DNA of 64,000 bases from positions 62,001 through 126,000 of the forward strand of contig JAYRXX010000021.1 of NCBI GenBank assembly GCA_041917295.1. Direction: 5' to 3'. This DNA is from JADKHR01 sp041917295 (GTDB taxonomy: Bacteria; Elusimicrobiota; Elusimicrobia; FEN-1173). The notes under the pieces were generated by a model, which saw only the letters and a list, made by a program, of their open reading frames with translations, did no database searches and had not been told where the DNA came from. Numbering within the stretch: position 1 is the stretch's first letter; each line of letters starts with the position of its first letter. A program made the translations under genes and the position numbers. Positions 1 to 10,200 of the stretch are shown here, in pieces.

Positions 1-115
1 TCACATGGCCAGCCCCCACCGTCAGTTCGTCCATGCGGGCGATCAATTCCTGCCGATACCGATCCGGCAAATCCATAAACAGGGGAAACCCGATCAATCG
101 GTTGGGCGATATCAT
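1..115 (-). CDS. Partial CDS, probable cyclic-nucleotide-binding (CRP-like) domain protein, N-terminus
   Basis: An open frame starts with ATG at 115, overlaps the stop of the upstream PilT-like gene by 4 nt (ATGA) and runs off the left edge. The 38 visible residues start MISPNRLIGFPLFMDLPDR and continue with a helix ending in a V-x-A-G-H-V pattern. The order 'LF..L....Rxxl...m....v.aG..' is that of the first strand and helix of cNMP-binding domains. The 4-nt overlap supports translational coupling to the pilT genes. The family call rests on a short N-terminus only; that it is a real coding start is more certain than the family. Confidence 0.5.
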   Translation of the reverse strand, partial: MISPNRLIGFPLFMDLPDRYRQELIARMDELTVGAGHV

Positions 116-1245
116 GGATGCAACCCAAACGGGCGCGAGGCGGGCGGCGGAGCCGAGGCCACCATGATGCCCTCGGTTTGAAGTCGGATTTTCAAGTCGT
201 TGGGGTTCGGCGAATAAGAAAGCGCCTCCTCCAACGTGATCTGGTCACGGGCCAGCGCGGCCAGGAGGGCCTGGTTGAACGATTGCATTTTGTAGTATTC
301 CGCGGAATCTTCGATGGCTTTTCCCAGCGCCCCGATTTTGTTGTCTTCGATCAGCTTTTGGACGGTGGGCGTGTTGATCATGATTTCCTGAAGAGCGATG
401 CGGCCTTCCCCATTGGCCCGGCGAACCAACCGTTGGGCCACCACGCCCAACAAACATTTGGCCAACTGCAACCGCACCTGGTTTTGCTGTTCCGGGGGAA
501 ACGTGTCGATGATCCGATCGATGGTTTGTTTGGCGTCGTTGGTGTGCAGGGTGCCCAACACCAAGTGGCCGGTTTCGGCGGCGTTCATGGCGGTGGTCAT
601 GGTTTCGGGATCGCGCAACTCGCCGATCAAAATCACGTCGGGGTCCTGGCGCAGGGCGCGCCGGAGCCCCTGGGCGAAATCGTGGGTGTCCGTACCGATT
701 TCACGCTGGTTGACAACCGCCATTTTATCCTCGAACACGTATTCGATGGGGTCTTCCAAGGTCACGATATGGACCGGCTGGGTTTCGTTGATGTGGTTGA
801 GCAACGCGGCCAGCGTGGTGGTTTTACCCGACCCCGTGGGGCCGGTCACCAGAAAAAACCCCTGCCGGCGTTGGACAATTTCTTTCAATATCGGCGCCAA
901 GCCCAGGTCTTCGACCGTGGGAACCTTGGCTGGGATAAGACGGAACACCGCGCCCACCGCGCCTTTCTGAAAAAAAGCGTTGCCGCGAAACCGCGCCACG
1001 CCCCGCAAGTAAAACGAAAAATCCAATTCCCGGTCCCGTTCCAAAGAAGCCCGTTGGGCGGAATTGATCATGGCAAACACATATCCCATCACGTCTTCAA
1101 TTTCCAACGCGGGCTGGCCTTCAACGGCGACAATGTCGCCATGAACCCGCAGCAACGGGGGGCGACCCGCTTTTAAATGGAGATCGCTGGCCCCCTTGTC
1201 ATGGACCATTTGCAACAGATCATGAATCGTCAGCGCCGCGGCCAT
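112..1245 (-). CDS. PilT-like type IV pilus retraction ATPase (second copy)
   Basis: A 377-residue hexameric secretion ATPase of the PilT/PilU type, which powers pilus disassembly at the inner-membrane base. Walker A is GPTGSGKT at residues 135-142. An acidic 'TLEDPIE' Asp box, a Walker B-type 'DPDVILIGELRD' and the His box 'AAETGHLVLGTLHT' follow. The PilT-specific AIRNLIRE motif is degenerate here (TVQKLIEDN), unlike the neighbouring copy, so this one may be PilU-like or otherwise specialised. Start ATG at 1245, 1 nt after the stop of the upstream pilT. The C-terminal tail is Pro/Ala-rich. PilT family certain; PilU-type role is inference. Confidence 0.93.
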   Translation of the reverse strand: MAAALTIHDLLQMVHDKGASDLHLKAGRPPLLRVHGDIVAVEGQPALEIEDVMGYVFAMINSAQRASLERDRELDFSFYLRGVARFRGNAFFQKGAVGAVFRLIPAKVPTVEDLGLAPILKEIVQRRQGFFLVTGPTGSGKTTTLAALLNHINETQPVHIVTLEDPIEYVFEDKMAVVNQREIGTDTHDFAQGLRRALRQDPDVILIGELRDPETMTTAMNAAETGHLVLGTLHTNDAKQTIDRIIDTFPPEQQNQVRLQLAKCLLGVVAQRLVRRANGEGRIALQEIMINTPTVQKLIEDNKIGALGKAIEDSAEYYKMQSFNQALLAALARDQITLEEALSYSPNPNDLKIRLQTEGIMVASAPPPASRPFGLHP

Positions 1246-1246
1246 G

Positions 1247-2344
1247 TCAATACACCGGAGCCCGGGACCCGCCTCGCCCGCCGGCCGCCCGTCCGGTCAA
1301 ATCGCGCAATTTGTCCGGATCGGAAGATTTGGCCAGGGCATCGTCGAACGAAACAGCCCCCGTGTTCACCAGGTCGGCCATGGCGCGGTCCAAGGGAATC
1401 ATGCCGAACTTGGCGCCGGTGTCGATGGCGTTGTAAATCATGTGGGTTTTGCCTTCCCGGATCAAGTTGGAAATGGCCGGGGTGACCACCATGATTTCCC
1501 GGGCGGCCACGCGGCCGCCGCCTTCCATGGCCGGAAGAAGGGTTTGACAGACAACGCCCTTCAGAACCGTCGACAACTGAACCCGGACCTGTTGTTGTTG
1601 GTGAGGCGGAAACACGTCGATCACCCGGTCCACCGTTTGGGCCGCGTCGGTGGTGTGAAGGGTGGCGAAACACAAATGGCCGGTTTCCGCCGCGGTCAAA
1701 GCCAGGGCGATGGTTTCCACGTCGCGCATTTCGCCCACTAAAATCACATCGGGGTCCTGGCGGAGCGCGTGTTTGAGGGCGTCGTGAAAACTGCGGGTGG
1801 ACGCGCCCACTTCCCGCTGGCGGATCACGCACCGTTTGGGTTCGTAGGTGAACTCGATGGGATCTTCGATGGTCAAAATGTGCTGGCGGCGGGCCTGGTT
1901 GATGAGTTCGATCAAACACGCCAGCGTGGTGGATTTGCCGGAGCCCGTGGCCCCGGTGACCAAAACCATCCCCCGGGGCAAATTGGCGAACTCCAAGATG
2001 GCCGGGGTCAGTTTGATTTCGTCGGGTGTGGGAATTTTGGAAGACACCACGCGGATCACGCACTCAATGCCATTCATTTGCAACAACACATTCACGCGAA
2101 ACCGCGCCAACCCGGGGATGGAAAACGAGCAGTCCAGTTCCAGGTTTTCTTCGAATTTTTGGCGTTGTTCGTCGTAAAGAATGGAATAGATCATGCGTTT
2201 GGATTCTTCGGCGGTCAACGGCTCCAGTCCGGCCAGTTCGGTCATTTCGCCGTTCAACCGAACAATGGGCGGCCGCCCGATCAGCAGATGAACGTCGGAA
2301 GCGTTTTGTTTCACAGCGGCCCGCAAAATTTCGATCATTTCCAT
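1247..2344 (-). CDS. pilT: Type IV pilus twitching ATPase PilT
   Basis: A 365-residue PilT family ATPase. It has an N-terminal PAS-like region with 'ASDVHLLIGRPP', Walker A GATGSGKST at 131-139, Asp box 'TIEDPIEF', Walker B 'DPDVILVGEMRD' and His box 'AAETGHLCFATLHT'. It retains the near-canonical retraction motif AISNLIREGK (AIRNLIRE in characterised PilT), so this copy is the better candidate for the main retraction motor. ATG at 2344 follows a GGAG Shine-Dalgarno and lies 15 nt after the LCP gene. The two PilT genes are adjacent and co-oriented, as pilT/pilU often are. Confidence 0.95.
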   Translation of the reverse strand: MEMIEILRAAVKQNASDVHLLIGRPPIVRLNGEMTELAGLEPLTAEESKRMIYSILYDEQRQKFEENLELDCSFSIPGLARFRVNVLLQMNGIECVIRVVSSKIPTPDEIKLTPAILEFANLPRGMVLVTGATGSGKSTTLACLIELINQARRQHILTIEDPIEFTYEPKRCVIRQREVGASTRSFHDALKHALRQDPDVILVGEMRDVETIALALTAAETGHLCFATLHTTDAAQTVDRVIDVFPPHQQQQVRVQLSTVLKGVVCQTLLPAMEGGGRVAAREIMVVTPAISNLIREGKTHMIYNAIDTGAKFGMIPLDRAMADLVNTGAVSFDDALAKSSDPDKLRDLTGRAAGGRGGSRAPVY

Positions 2345-2359
2345 GGGTCGGCTCCTTCG

Positions 2360-3604
2360 TTATTTGAAATCGTCCCCCAACACCACGTCCACATCGTAGC
2401 GAAGGGCGGGATCCACGTCGGAATAGAGCGACGCGACGCCCAACGATTCCGCCACCGCCCCCGCCCGATCGAACCGCCCTGACCGGTCGATAGCCCGGGT
2501 TTTTTTCTGACGGGCGCTGTAGTTACCCCACTCCACCACATCGAACCCCGCCGCGCGAAGCCGCCGAACCACCGTGATGGCCAACCCCGCCCGCCCCGAC
2601 GCATTCCACACTTTCACGGTGGTTTTCCCCTCCTCCGGCGCGGACACAACCGGCGCAAGGCCCCCCGCCGCGGCGGTCGAAACGTCCACCTCCGCCGGTG
2701 TGGCAACCTCCACAGATCCTTCCCCGATCGGACCGGTTCCCGCCAACTGACGCAAGACAAACGCGGCTCTTTCCGCGTCCATCTCCCACACGGCGCCCCG
2801 GGGTCGGCCGGGCAACAAAACCGTGTTCAGCCGGCGCGACGTCATCCGCCGGGCCTCCAACGAAAAAAAGGCCATGTCCAAAAACGACAAATTGGTACGA
2901 ATCGCCCGCCCCGCTTCCCACAGAGCCCGGGGACCCCGCCACACAATGGCGGGCGACGCCAGCCGATCCACGACCGCGTGAACAAATTCCATTTGCCGCA
3001 GAATCCGGCCCCGGTCGCCGCTTTTTCCCCGGAACCGCACGAACCCCAACGCCTGGTCGCCGTGGAGATGGTGGACACCGGTGGTCAAGTGAACATGAAA
3101 CGCTCCGGCTCGATCGTCGTAATCCATGGGCTCGTCGACAGAAACCGTCACCCCGCCCAGCCGGTCCAACACCCGACGAAACCCGTCAAAGTCCACCTGC
3201 ACGTAATAGCCCGGTTTTAATTCGGCCCCGATTCCCTCGAACAGTTCGCCGACGGCCTCGCAAACGTGGCGCGCCGCCCTGTGGGCGTCGCCTGTTTGGG
3301 CAAAGTGGTAAGCGAACACCTCGTTTATACGTCGAAAACGAAAACCGCGCAAGTCTATTTTGGTGTCCCGGGGAATGGACAACAGGTCCAAGCGCCCCCC
3401 CCGGGGATGATAGACGGCCACCATTAAGGTGTCGGAGTGGGGCGATTTTTCAGCCAGATCCGTCCCCATCACCGCCACAACGACAGGCGTCCCCGACCTG
3501 AGGGCCCGGGCGACCGGCGACACCGCCGCCCGGTAGGACAAGAACAAAACCAACAGCACACCCACTAAAGCCATCCAACGAAGCCACACCACGGTTTTTT
3601 TCAT
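2360..3604 (-). CDS. LytR-CpsA-Psr (LCP) family protein with LytR_C domain
   Basis: A 414-residue protein with a single N-terminal membrane anchor (residues about 8-24), an extracytoplasmic LCP domain and a C-terminal LytR_C domain (from about residue 315, 'VKVWNASGRAGLA...'). LCP signatures include 'MGTDLAEKSPHSDTLMVAVY' and the Arg-rich 'LLSIPRDTKIDL' phosphate-binding strand. In Gram-positives such proteins transfer undecaprenyl-phosphate-linked glycopolymers to peptidoglycan or protein. Here the gene sits between nadD-yqeK (4-nt overlap) and pilT in an outer-membrane-bearing organism, so its acceptor is unclear. Many Gram-negative LCP-LytR_C proteins are uncharacterised. Confidence 0.85.
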   Translation of the reverse strand: MKKTVVWLRWMALVGVLLVLFLSYRAAVSPVARALRSGTPVVVAVMGTDLAEKSPHSDTLMVAVYHPRGGRLDLLSIPRDTKIDLRGFRFRRINEVFAYHFAQTGDAHRAARHVCEAVGELFEGIGAELKPGYYVQVDFDGFRRVLDRLGGVTVSVDEPMDYDDRAGAFHVHLTTGVHHLHGDQALGFVRFRGKSGDRGRILRQMEFVHAVVDRLASPAIVWRGPRALWEAGRAIRTNLSFLDMAFFSLEARRMTSRRLNTVLLPGRPRGAVWEMDAERAAFVLRQLAGTGPIGEGSVEVATPAEVDVSTAAAGGLAPVVSAPEEGKTTVKVWNASGRAGLAITVVRRLRAAGFDVVEWGNYSARQKKTRAIDRSGRFDRAGAVAESLGVASLYSDVDPALRYDVDVVLGDDFK

Positions 3605-4737
3605 CGCTCCATTCCCCTCATAAGCCGAACAAAATGGCGAGGCAACGCCCCGCCGCGTTGAAGGACCTCCTTCGATTTATAATAAACGGTGAGACGAAAA
3701 GCCCGCTCCAGATTTTTCAACGCGGTCCGGCGAACATGGGCCGACTCCCGCCACGGGCGGTCAGAAGAAGAAAAGTCCGCCACAAAAATAAGTTTGTCCA
3801 AACGGCCCATGTTTGCATGGCCTGTGGTATGACGGGCCATGGCGTTGTATGTTTCCCGGTCACGGATCCAGCCCCGCCGACGAGCCGCGTGGGCGGACAC
3901 CGCCCCGTGCAAAAGCGACGGGTTGCGCGCCACCGTTTCCGCGGAAAGCCCCGGCACGGTCAATCGATTTTTTCGCGCATAGGCGGCCAACCGGGCGGGC
4001 GGCCATTCTTTGGCCAAATCGTGATACAGCCCGGCCCGTTCGGCCCGGACAGGGTCCGCCCCGTGACGACGGGCGAGTTCCATCGCCCATTCGGCCACGG
4101 AGGCGCTGTGACGAACCCGTTGGGCCGAAAGACCCGTCGGCAATTGGGGATAGAGGCCGAGCCTGTGAATTGTTTTTATCGCCGCGGACGGCACCCACCG
4201 TCGAACCGATTTCCCCTGGGCGAGCGCATCCCGCACGCGGGTGGAAGAAACGGTCGGCAAGGCGGCCCGAATAAAACAGGCGGGAGGACCTCCCCGGGCC
4301 CGTGTCCCCGACCGCCGCCCCACCACCAACGAACACCTTTTTGCCAGTTCCCGCCACCTCCGCCACCGTCGAAACGAGACCCAAGCGTCTTGGCCCATAA
4401 CCAGTTCCCACCGCCGATCGGGAAAGCGGCGCATCAGGTCCCTCACCGTTTGAAACGTATACGAGGGACCCGGCCGTGCCAGCTCCCAGTTCGCCACCGC
4501 CAATCCCGGGATACCTCGAATGGCCGCGCGAATCATTCGGATCCGCAGGGCACCGTCCACGCGGGGCCCCTGCTTTTTAAAGGGGGAACAGGCGGCGGGG
4601 ACAAAATAGACCCGTTTTAACCCGCGCTCTTTAAGAGCGGCCCGGGCCAGGGCGATGTGTCCTTTTTGGATGGGATCAAACGACCCCCCGAAAAAACCGT
4701 AAACCGGGCGTTGTCCCGCTCGGGGGAGTTGGGTCAT
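3601..4737 (-). CDS. nadD: Fused nicotinate-nucleotide adenylyltransferase NadD - HD-domain YqeK hydrolase
   Basis: A 378-residue two-domain protein. Residues about 12-195 are NadD, which adenylates nicotinate mononucleotide in NAD synthesis: nucleotide-binding 'GGSFDPIQKGH' and the 'SSTRVRD' motif are present. Residues about 200-378 are an HD-domain of the YqeK type (symmetrical Ap4A hydrolase): 'RHSASVAEWA' supplies the first His, 'LYHDLAKEW' the HD pair, and 'ARHTTGH' and 'FVADFSS' the distal metal ligands. In many Firmicutes nadD and yqeK are separate adjacent genes; here they form one frame. It overlaps proA and the LCP gene by 4 nt on each side. Start ATG 4737. Confidence 0.92.
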   Translation of the reverse strand: MTQLPRAGQRPVYGFFGGSFDPIQKGHIALARAALKERGLKRVYFVPAACSPFKKQGPRVDGALRIRMIRAAIRGIPGLAVANWELARPGPSYTFQTVRDLMRRFPDRRWELVMGQDAWVSFRRWRRWRELAKRCSLVVGRRSGTRARGGPPACFIRAALPTVSSTRVRDALAQGKSVRRWVPSAAIKTIHRLGLYPQLPTGLSAQRVRHSASVAEWAMELARRHGADPVRAERAGLYHDLAKEWPPARLAAYARKNRLTVPGLSAETVARNPSLLHGAVSAHAARRRGWIRDRETYNAMARHTTGHANMGRLDKLIFVADFSSSDRPWRESAHVRRTALKNLERAFRLTVYYKSKEVLQRGGALPRHFVRLMRGMER

Positions 4738-6059
4738 TCCCGAATGTGTCCGTCGCCGCGAACGACGTATTTGGTGGTGGTCAGTTCTTTCAACCCCATG
4801 GTTCCCCGGGCGTGCAGTTTTTGGGTGGAAATCCCCATTTCGGACCCCAACCCCAGGGCGCTTCCGTCGTGCAACCGCGTGGACGCGTTGTGAAAGACGG
4901 CCGCGGAATCCACCCGCGCCAAGAATCGGGCGGCGGTGTCTTCGTTGGCCGTCACGATGGCGTCCGAGTGATGACTGCCGTGGGTGTTGATGTGGGCCAC
5001 GGCCTCGTCCAACGACCCAACCACTTTCATGGCCAGTTCCAGTCCCAAAAATTCCGTGTCAAAATCCGCCGCCTCCGCGGGCGTGACCGCCGCCCCGCCC
5101 CAGTTTTGGACCTCGTTATCCCCGTGAACCGTGACCCTGTTTTCCGCCAACCGGCGGACAATCCGAGGCACAAACGATTTCCCCACCGCACGATGGACCA
5201 GCAAGGTTTCCATGGCGTTGCACACGCCGGGCCGTTGAATTTTGGAATTCATCACGATTTTTTCGGCCATGTCCAAATCGGCGTCTTGATCGACGTACAC
5301 CGCGCACAAGCCCTTCCCGTGGGACAGAACGGGCACGGTGGCCATCTCGCGAATGGCGTTGACCATCTCCTCGCCTCCGCGCGGAATGACCAAATCCACA
5401 AACGCGTCCATCCGCACCAGGTCGCGGATCACCGATCGATCGGTGGTGCCCACGAACTGAACCGACTCCCGGGGCAAACCCGCTTTTTCCAAGGCGTCTT
5501 TGATGAGGTGGACCAACACGGTGTTGGAATCCACCGCTTCTTTGCCCCCGCGCAACACCACGGCGTTGCCGGACTTTAAACACAAGGCCGTGGCGTCCAC
5601 CGTCACGTTGGGGCGGGCCTCGTAAATCATGGCGATGACACCGAGGGGAACCCGCACTTTTTGCACGCGCAACCCCGTGGGCCGATCCCAGGTCTCGTCG
5701 GATTCGGCCAACGGGTCCGGCAAACCGGCCACTTCCCTGAGCCCCTGGGCCATGTCCATCACCCGTCGGTCAGTGAGGGCCAGCCGATCCAACAATGCGG
5801 GGGTTAACCCGGCTCGCCGGCCGGCTTCCAAATCAATTTCGTTTCGGAATAAAATTTCGGCCTTGTTTTTTTCCAAGGTTTCGGCCATGGCGGTCAAGGC
5901 CCGGTTTCGCTGGTCCAAAGACGTCCCGGCCAGGACACGACTCGCTTCTTTCGCTTGGGCGCATAACTTAATCAGCTCCGCGGTGTAATCGGAAGGAGCC
6001 GACGTCCGCACCCGACTCGTCTTCGATGCAACGGTTTTTCCTTTTTTCCCCTTATTCAT
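4734..6059 (-). CDS. proA: Gamma-glutamyl phosphate reductase
   Basis: A 441-residue NADPH-dependent aldehyde dehydrogenase-like enzyme making glutamate-5-semialdehyde, the second step of proline synthesis. Typical ProA blocks are 'VPLGVIAMIYEARPNVT', 'VVLRGGKEA', 'PVLSHGKGLC' and the active-site Cys segment 'RPGVCNAMETLLVH'. The C-terminal block ends 'TTTKYVVRGDGHIRE'. I place the start at ATG 6059 because GAGGAGGGG lies about 7 nt upstream; a GTG at 6065 is in frame but worse placed. The first 25 residues are a basic, Ser/Thr-rich extension. No proB is visible in the window. Confidence 0.96.
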   Translation of the reverse strand: MNKGKKGKTVASKTSRVRTSAPSDYTAELIKLCAQAKEASRVLAGTSLDQRNRALTAMAETLEKNKAEILFRNEIDLEAGRRAGLTPALLDRLALTDRRVMDMAQGLREVAGLPDPLAESDETWDRPTGLRVQKVRVPLGVIAMIYEARPNVTVDATALCLKSGNAVVLRGGKEAVDSNTVLVHLIKDALEKAGLPRESVQFVGTTDRSVIRDLVRMDAFVDLVIPRGGEEMVNAIREMATVPVLSHGKGLCAVYVDQDADLDMAEKIVMNSKIQRPGVCNAMETLLVHRAVGKSFVPRIVRRLAENRVTVHGDNEVQNWGGAAVTPAEAADFDTEFLGLELAMKVVGSLDEAVAHINTHGSHHSDAIVTANEDTAARFLARVDSAAVFHNASTRLHDGSALGLGSEMGISTQKLHARGTMGLKELTTTKYVVRGDGHIRE

Positions 6060-6089
6060 AATCACCCCTCCTCATTGAGTTGGCACGAT

Positions 6090-6098
6090 ATTGTACCA
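6090..6098 (-). promoter_or_regulatory. Extended -10 promoter element for proA operon
   Basis: On the minus strand the sequence reads TGGTACAAT, an extended -10 (TGnTAnAAT) about 30 nt upstream of the proA start. No good -35 is present at 17 nt, which is compatible with extended -10 promoters. It would drive proA through the pilT genes. Confidence 0.45.
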
Positions 6099-6188
6099 GA
6101 CGGGAACGTAAAAATCAGAACAAAGAATGCAACCGCCGGCATGTTATAAGAAGGAATTACAGTTTTTGTTAACCCGCCGATAATCCCA

Positions 6189-6217
6189 TTGGACGGGCAC
6201 GCGCTTACTTGTATTTA
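6189..6217 (+). promoter_or_regulatory. Sigma70-type promoter for PorV-like/subtilase genes
   Basis: TTGGAC (6189-6194), a 17-nt spacer and TATTTA (6212-6217) lie 64 nt upstream of the ATG at 6281. Spacing is ideal and both hexamers match 4 of 6 consensus positions. Confidence 0.45.
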
Positions 6218-6280
6218 CGATGCTTCACACCATGAAAACACACCACGATCGTTCAATCGGAACACCGGGGTTTAACGACA

Positions 6281-7201
6281 ATGAAGATCGTGGTGTTGTC
6301 CCTGGCTGTCGTTGTCTGCGCCGCCGCGTTGCGGGCGGACCAAAATCCCATTGTTTTTCCCCTTCTGGACCGTTCCGCCTCCGCCGCCGTGGCGGCCGAT
6401 GGTACCGCGGTTCTTTCCGGCCTGGACGCGCTGAGCGCAAACCCCGCCGGGCTGGCCGAATCGCCCCGGCAATGGAACGCCACCTACCGCCAACTTCCCC
6501 TTTCGACCCGCCTGGCCGCAACGTCCGTGGCCATGCCGCTGGGGCGATCCCGCTGGACCGGGGCGGTTTCTTACTCGGCGTTAACATCGGAAGGGCTGGA
6601 AAAAAGGGACGCGGCGGGATCCCGGGGCGGCGAGTTTAAACAAGAAGACCAGTCCGCGGGGATTCACTGCGGCGGGGCTGTGGGGATCGGAAACGGATCG
6701 CTTGATCTGGGAGCAAGCGTAAAGTTTTTAAGTTCGCGGATTGATCGATACAGCGGGTCGGGACTGGCTTTCGATGTCGGTGTCCGAACCCGGTTGTCCC
6801 ACGTTCCCCTCACGTTGTCCGCCGCCTTTCTGAACGGGGGCCAAGGCCCCCAACTGAAGGACGAACGATCTCCCCTTCCCACGTCGGTTGGTCTTTCGGC
6901 GTCGTATCACCCCTCACGCGCTCTCTGTGTTTTCGGGGGGGCCACCCATCAGTCCACCGGCAACGCCCTCAGCGTGTCCGGCGGAGCGGAGTTCTGGATT
7001 GCCAACGTCTTGGCCCTGCGCGGCAGTTACACGGCCGGATCCGATGCGGAAGGTAACCAAGGGATGGGCCAACTGGTGGGCGGGTTTGGGGTTCGGTTCG
7101 GCCAAGCGCGTTTGGATTACGCCTTCCAACCCGCGGGAGACGAACTGTCTGACGCCGGCGTCGGGGCAACGCAACACGCCACGCTTACGTATGAATTTTA
7201 A
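6281..7201 (+). CDS. PorV/UPF0164-like outer-membrane beta-barrel protein
   Basis: A 306-residue exported protein. A signal peptide (MKIVVLSLAVVVCAAALRA) is followed by a 'GLDALSANPAGLAES' segment typical of the FadL/PorV/PorQ barrel superfamily ('...NPAGL...'). Alternating aromatic/small-residue strands follow, and the chain ends in a C-terminal aromatic (YEF), as outer-membrane barrels do. In Bacteroidetes PorV shuttles type IX cargo by binding C-terminal signal domains. Here the gene lies 18 nt upstream of a large secreted protease with a CTD-like tail, probably co-transcribed. The PorV-like assignment is from sequence pattern; the shuttle role is inference. Confidence 0.6.
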   Translation: MKIVVLSLAVVVCAAALRADQNPIVFPLLDRSASAAVAADGTAVLSGLDALSANPAGLAESPRQWNATYRQLPLSTRLAATSVAMPLGRSRWTGAVSYSALTSEGLEKRDAAGSRGGEFKQEDQSAGIHCGGAVGIGNGSLDLGASVKFLSSRIDRYSGSGLAFDVGVRTRLSHVPLTLSAAFLNGGQGPQLKDERSPLPTSVGLSASYHPSRALCVFGGATHQSTGNALSVSGGAEFWIANVLALRGSYTAGSDAEGNQGMGQLVGGFGVRFGQARLDYAFQPAGDELSDAGVGATQHATLTYEF

Positions 7202-7219
7202 ACGGGAGGACCCTTCACG

Positions 7220-10200
7220 GTGAACCGATCTCGCGTCTCTCACGTTGTGTTTGGATTAAGCGTTCTCTTTTTAACCGCCCCCTCGGCCTTCGCCATGACA
7301 AACGGACATTTCGGCGCGGGCGAGCCTCCGCTTGAAAAAAAACGAATGGTGGTTCGGTTTCGTTCGGAACAAGCCGCGGGCCTTCCGGAAAAAACGCCCC
7401 GCGCCGCCGCAAGCGATTTGAACGCGCTCCCCGAACGGGTTCGTCGGTTGCACGCCCGTTGGGGTGTCCAGACGGCGGCCCGGTTTCGATCCGGGGGAGC
7501 CTCGCGCGCGGGCGCGGCGTCCGCCGGCGGCCACGTCGTTGACTCCTTGAACCGCGGGTTTCGGCGAACGGTGGTGTTGGACCTGGCCAACGAACATGAT
7601 TTGTCCCGGGCGGTTGAAGATTATCGCCAATCCCCTGACGTGGAATGGGCACAGCCGGCGCTGGTTTTGTCAGTTCAGGCTGTTCCCAACGATCCGATGT
7701 ATTCGTCCCTGTGGGGCATGGCCAAAGTGGAAGCCCCGGCGGCCTGGGATTGGGCCATGGGAGCTGGGGTGGTGGTGGCGGTTGTCGACACAGGCATCGA
7801 CACAACCCACGCCGATCTGGCGGCCAACCTTTGGACCAACCCTGGCGAAATTGCCGGCAACGGAGTGGATGACGACGGCAACGGGTTCGTTGACGACGTG
7901 CGGGGCTGGAACTTTGTGACGAACACCGCCTCGCCCCAAGACGGCCACAGCCACGGCACCCACGTGTCCGGCACCGTGGCCGCCGTGGGCGGCAACGGGG
8001 TTGGCGTGGTGGGGTTGGCTCGGTCGGCGAAAATCATGGCGTTAAAAGGGTTGGACAACGACGGAAGCGGATACGACAGCGATTTGGCCGACTGCATTAT
8101 TTACGCCGCCGATAACGGCGCCCGGGTGATCAACATGAGTTGGGGCGGTCTAGGGGATTCCACCCTGATCGAGGAGGCCCTGGAATACGCCCACGCGCAC
8201 GGAGTGGTGCTCGTGGCGGCCGCGGGCAATTCCAGCGTGGACGCCTCGCAATTTATCCCGGCCAAATACGCGGACGTGATCGCCGTGTCCGCGTTTAACT
8301 CGGCGGATGCCATCGCTCCTTTTTCCAATTATGGTTCAAAAATCGACGTGGCCGCACCGGGCGTGAGCATTCTTTCAACAGTTCCAGGAGGCTATTACAG
8401 CTCCTACAACGGAACCAGCATGGCCGCTCCCCACGTGGCGGGTTTGGCGGCCCTTCTTCTTTCGCAAAAACCCGCCCTGACCAACGAACAGGTACGCCAG
8501 TCCATTCGCGCCTCCGCTGACGACGTGGGGACAGCGGGAGTGGACATCCAATCGGGGTATGGGCGAATCAACGCCCGCCGCGCGCTCCAAATGGCCTCTC
8601 CACCCAACCTTCTTATCACCGCTCCGATCCAGTTCGGCGTGGTAGGAAACACCGTGTCCATCCAGGGATCGGTCGACGGCGGATCCTTTGTCTCACGCCA
8701 GCTTCAATACGGAACCGGCTCGGCGCCGACCACGTACGCCTCGTTTGGAGGTTCCTCTTCCGCTCCAGTGACCAACGGCCTGCTTGGGACCTGGAACACC
8801 GCGTCCTTAGCGGAAGGCTTATACGGTCTGCGTTTGCTTGTGTCGGGGTCCGGCGGTGTTTCGTGGACCCACACGGTTTCGCCTGTCCGCGTGGACCACA
8901 CGGGTCCCGTGTTTGTCTCCGCTGAACCAACCTCGGGTTTGACCGTGCCGGCAACTCTTTTAACTGTTCGAGGATCGGTCACTGACGCTTACGGGATCAA
9001 TCGGGTGGATTTTCTCGTGGATGGCATCGCCGCAGATTCCAAATCCCCTAGCCAAGCGGCGAATGAGTTTGAGGCGGAGTTTCAATGGAACGCCGGCGCG
9101 GTGGCGCCGGGGGCCCATGCGCTGACGCTGACCGCGTGGGACAACGCGGGCAACAGCACAGTCCAGACCATTCCCCTCGCGGTCGTTAACGACACCACGC
9201 CGCCCACCGTGGCGATCACCAGTCCGGTTGCCCTCACTTCTGTTTCAGGAACAGTTCCGATCACGGCCTCCGCGGCGGACAACGTGGCCGTAGCGGAAGT
9301 TCGATTTAGTTTGGACGGGTCGGTCCCCTTCTTTACGGATCCCGCGGCCCCGTACCATACCACCTTGACGACCTTGGGACTCAGCCTGGGCACGCACACT
9401 CTTTCGGCGGTGGCTGTGGACACATCGGGATTGCGCTCCACCCATACCGTCTCGGTGATTGTTACGGCTCATAACCATCCCCCTTCCATCAGCGCCATCA
9501 ATACAACCGTGTCCGCCGGCAACGCCGTCGTGACATGGACAACGGACGAACCGGCCGACGGCCGCGTGGCATACGGGACCACGGTGGATTTGGCCCTCAC
9601 CTCCCCTCTTCAAACGGCGTTCACCTTGCCCCACAGCGTCACCTTGACGGGGCTCCAGCCGGCGACGACTTATTATTTCCGGGCCGTGTCCCGGGACGAT
9701 TTCGGCAACGAAGGGGTATCTTTGGTTGGAACATTTTTATCGTCCGACCAAGCGGCGCCCCGGGTGGGCATCACGAGCCCGCCCGACCAGGCCGTTGTCA
9801 CCGAACGCGTTGAGATCAGCGGCCAATTCTCGGATGAAAACGCCGTGGATCGGGTGGACCTGCTCATTGACGACCATTACTGGGCCACGGTGCACGGGGC
9901 CCCCGCGCCCCAGGCCAGCATCGGGTCGGCGCGGGAACGGGAACCGCAACCGGCCCGTCCGGTCCGGTCCCAGGCCCAACAGTCCCAATGGACCTACACG
10001 TTAAACAGCGTTCAACTGAGCGACGGTCTCCATCGCATAACGGCGCGAGCGTTCGACGAAGCCGGCCACAGCCAAGACGACGCCCGCCAGATCACCGTGG
10101 CCAACGGACCGCGGGTGGCGTTGTTTGACCCGACCGTGGGCGCGCCGCTGTGCTCCCAACCGGGAGCGGTGTGCGCGTCCGGCGGACTGCTGGAAGCCCG

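Noticed and set aside
6225..6639. Overlapping frames near the start of the PorV-like gene on both strands
   Set aside because: Arg/Pro-rich shadow composition from high GC and no ribosome sites; the PorV-like frame has a signal peptide.
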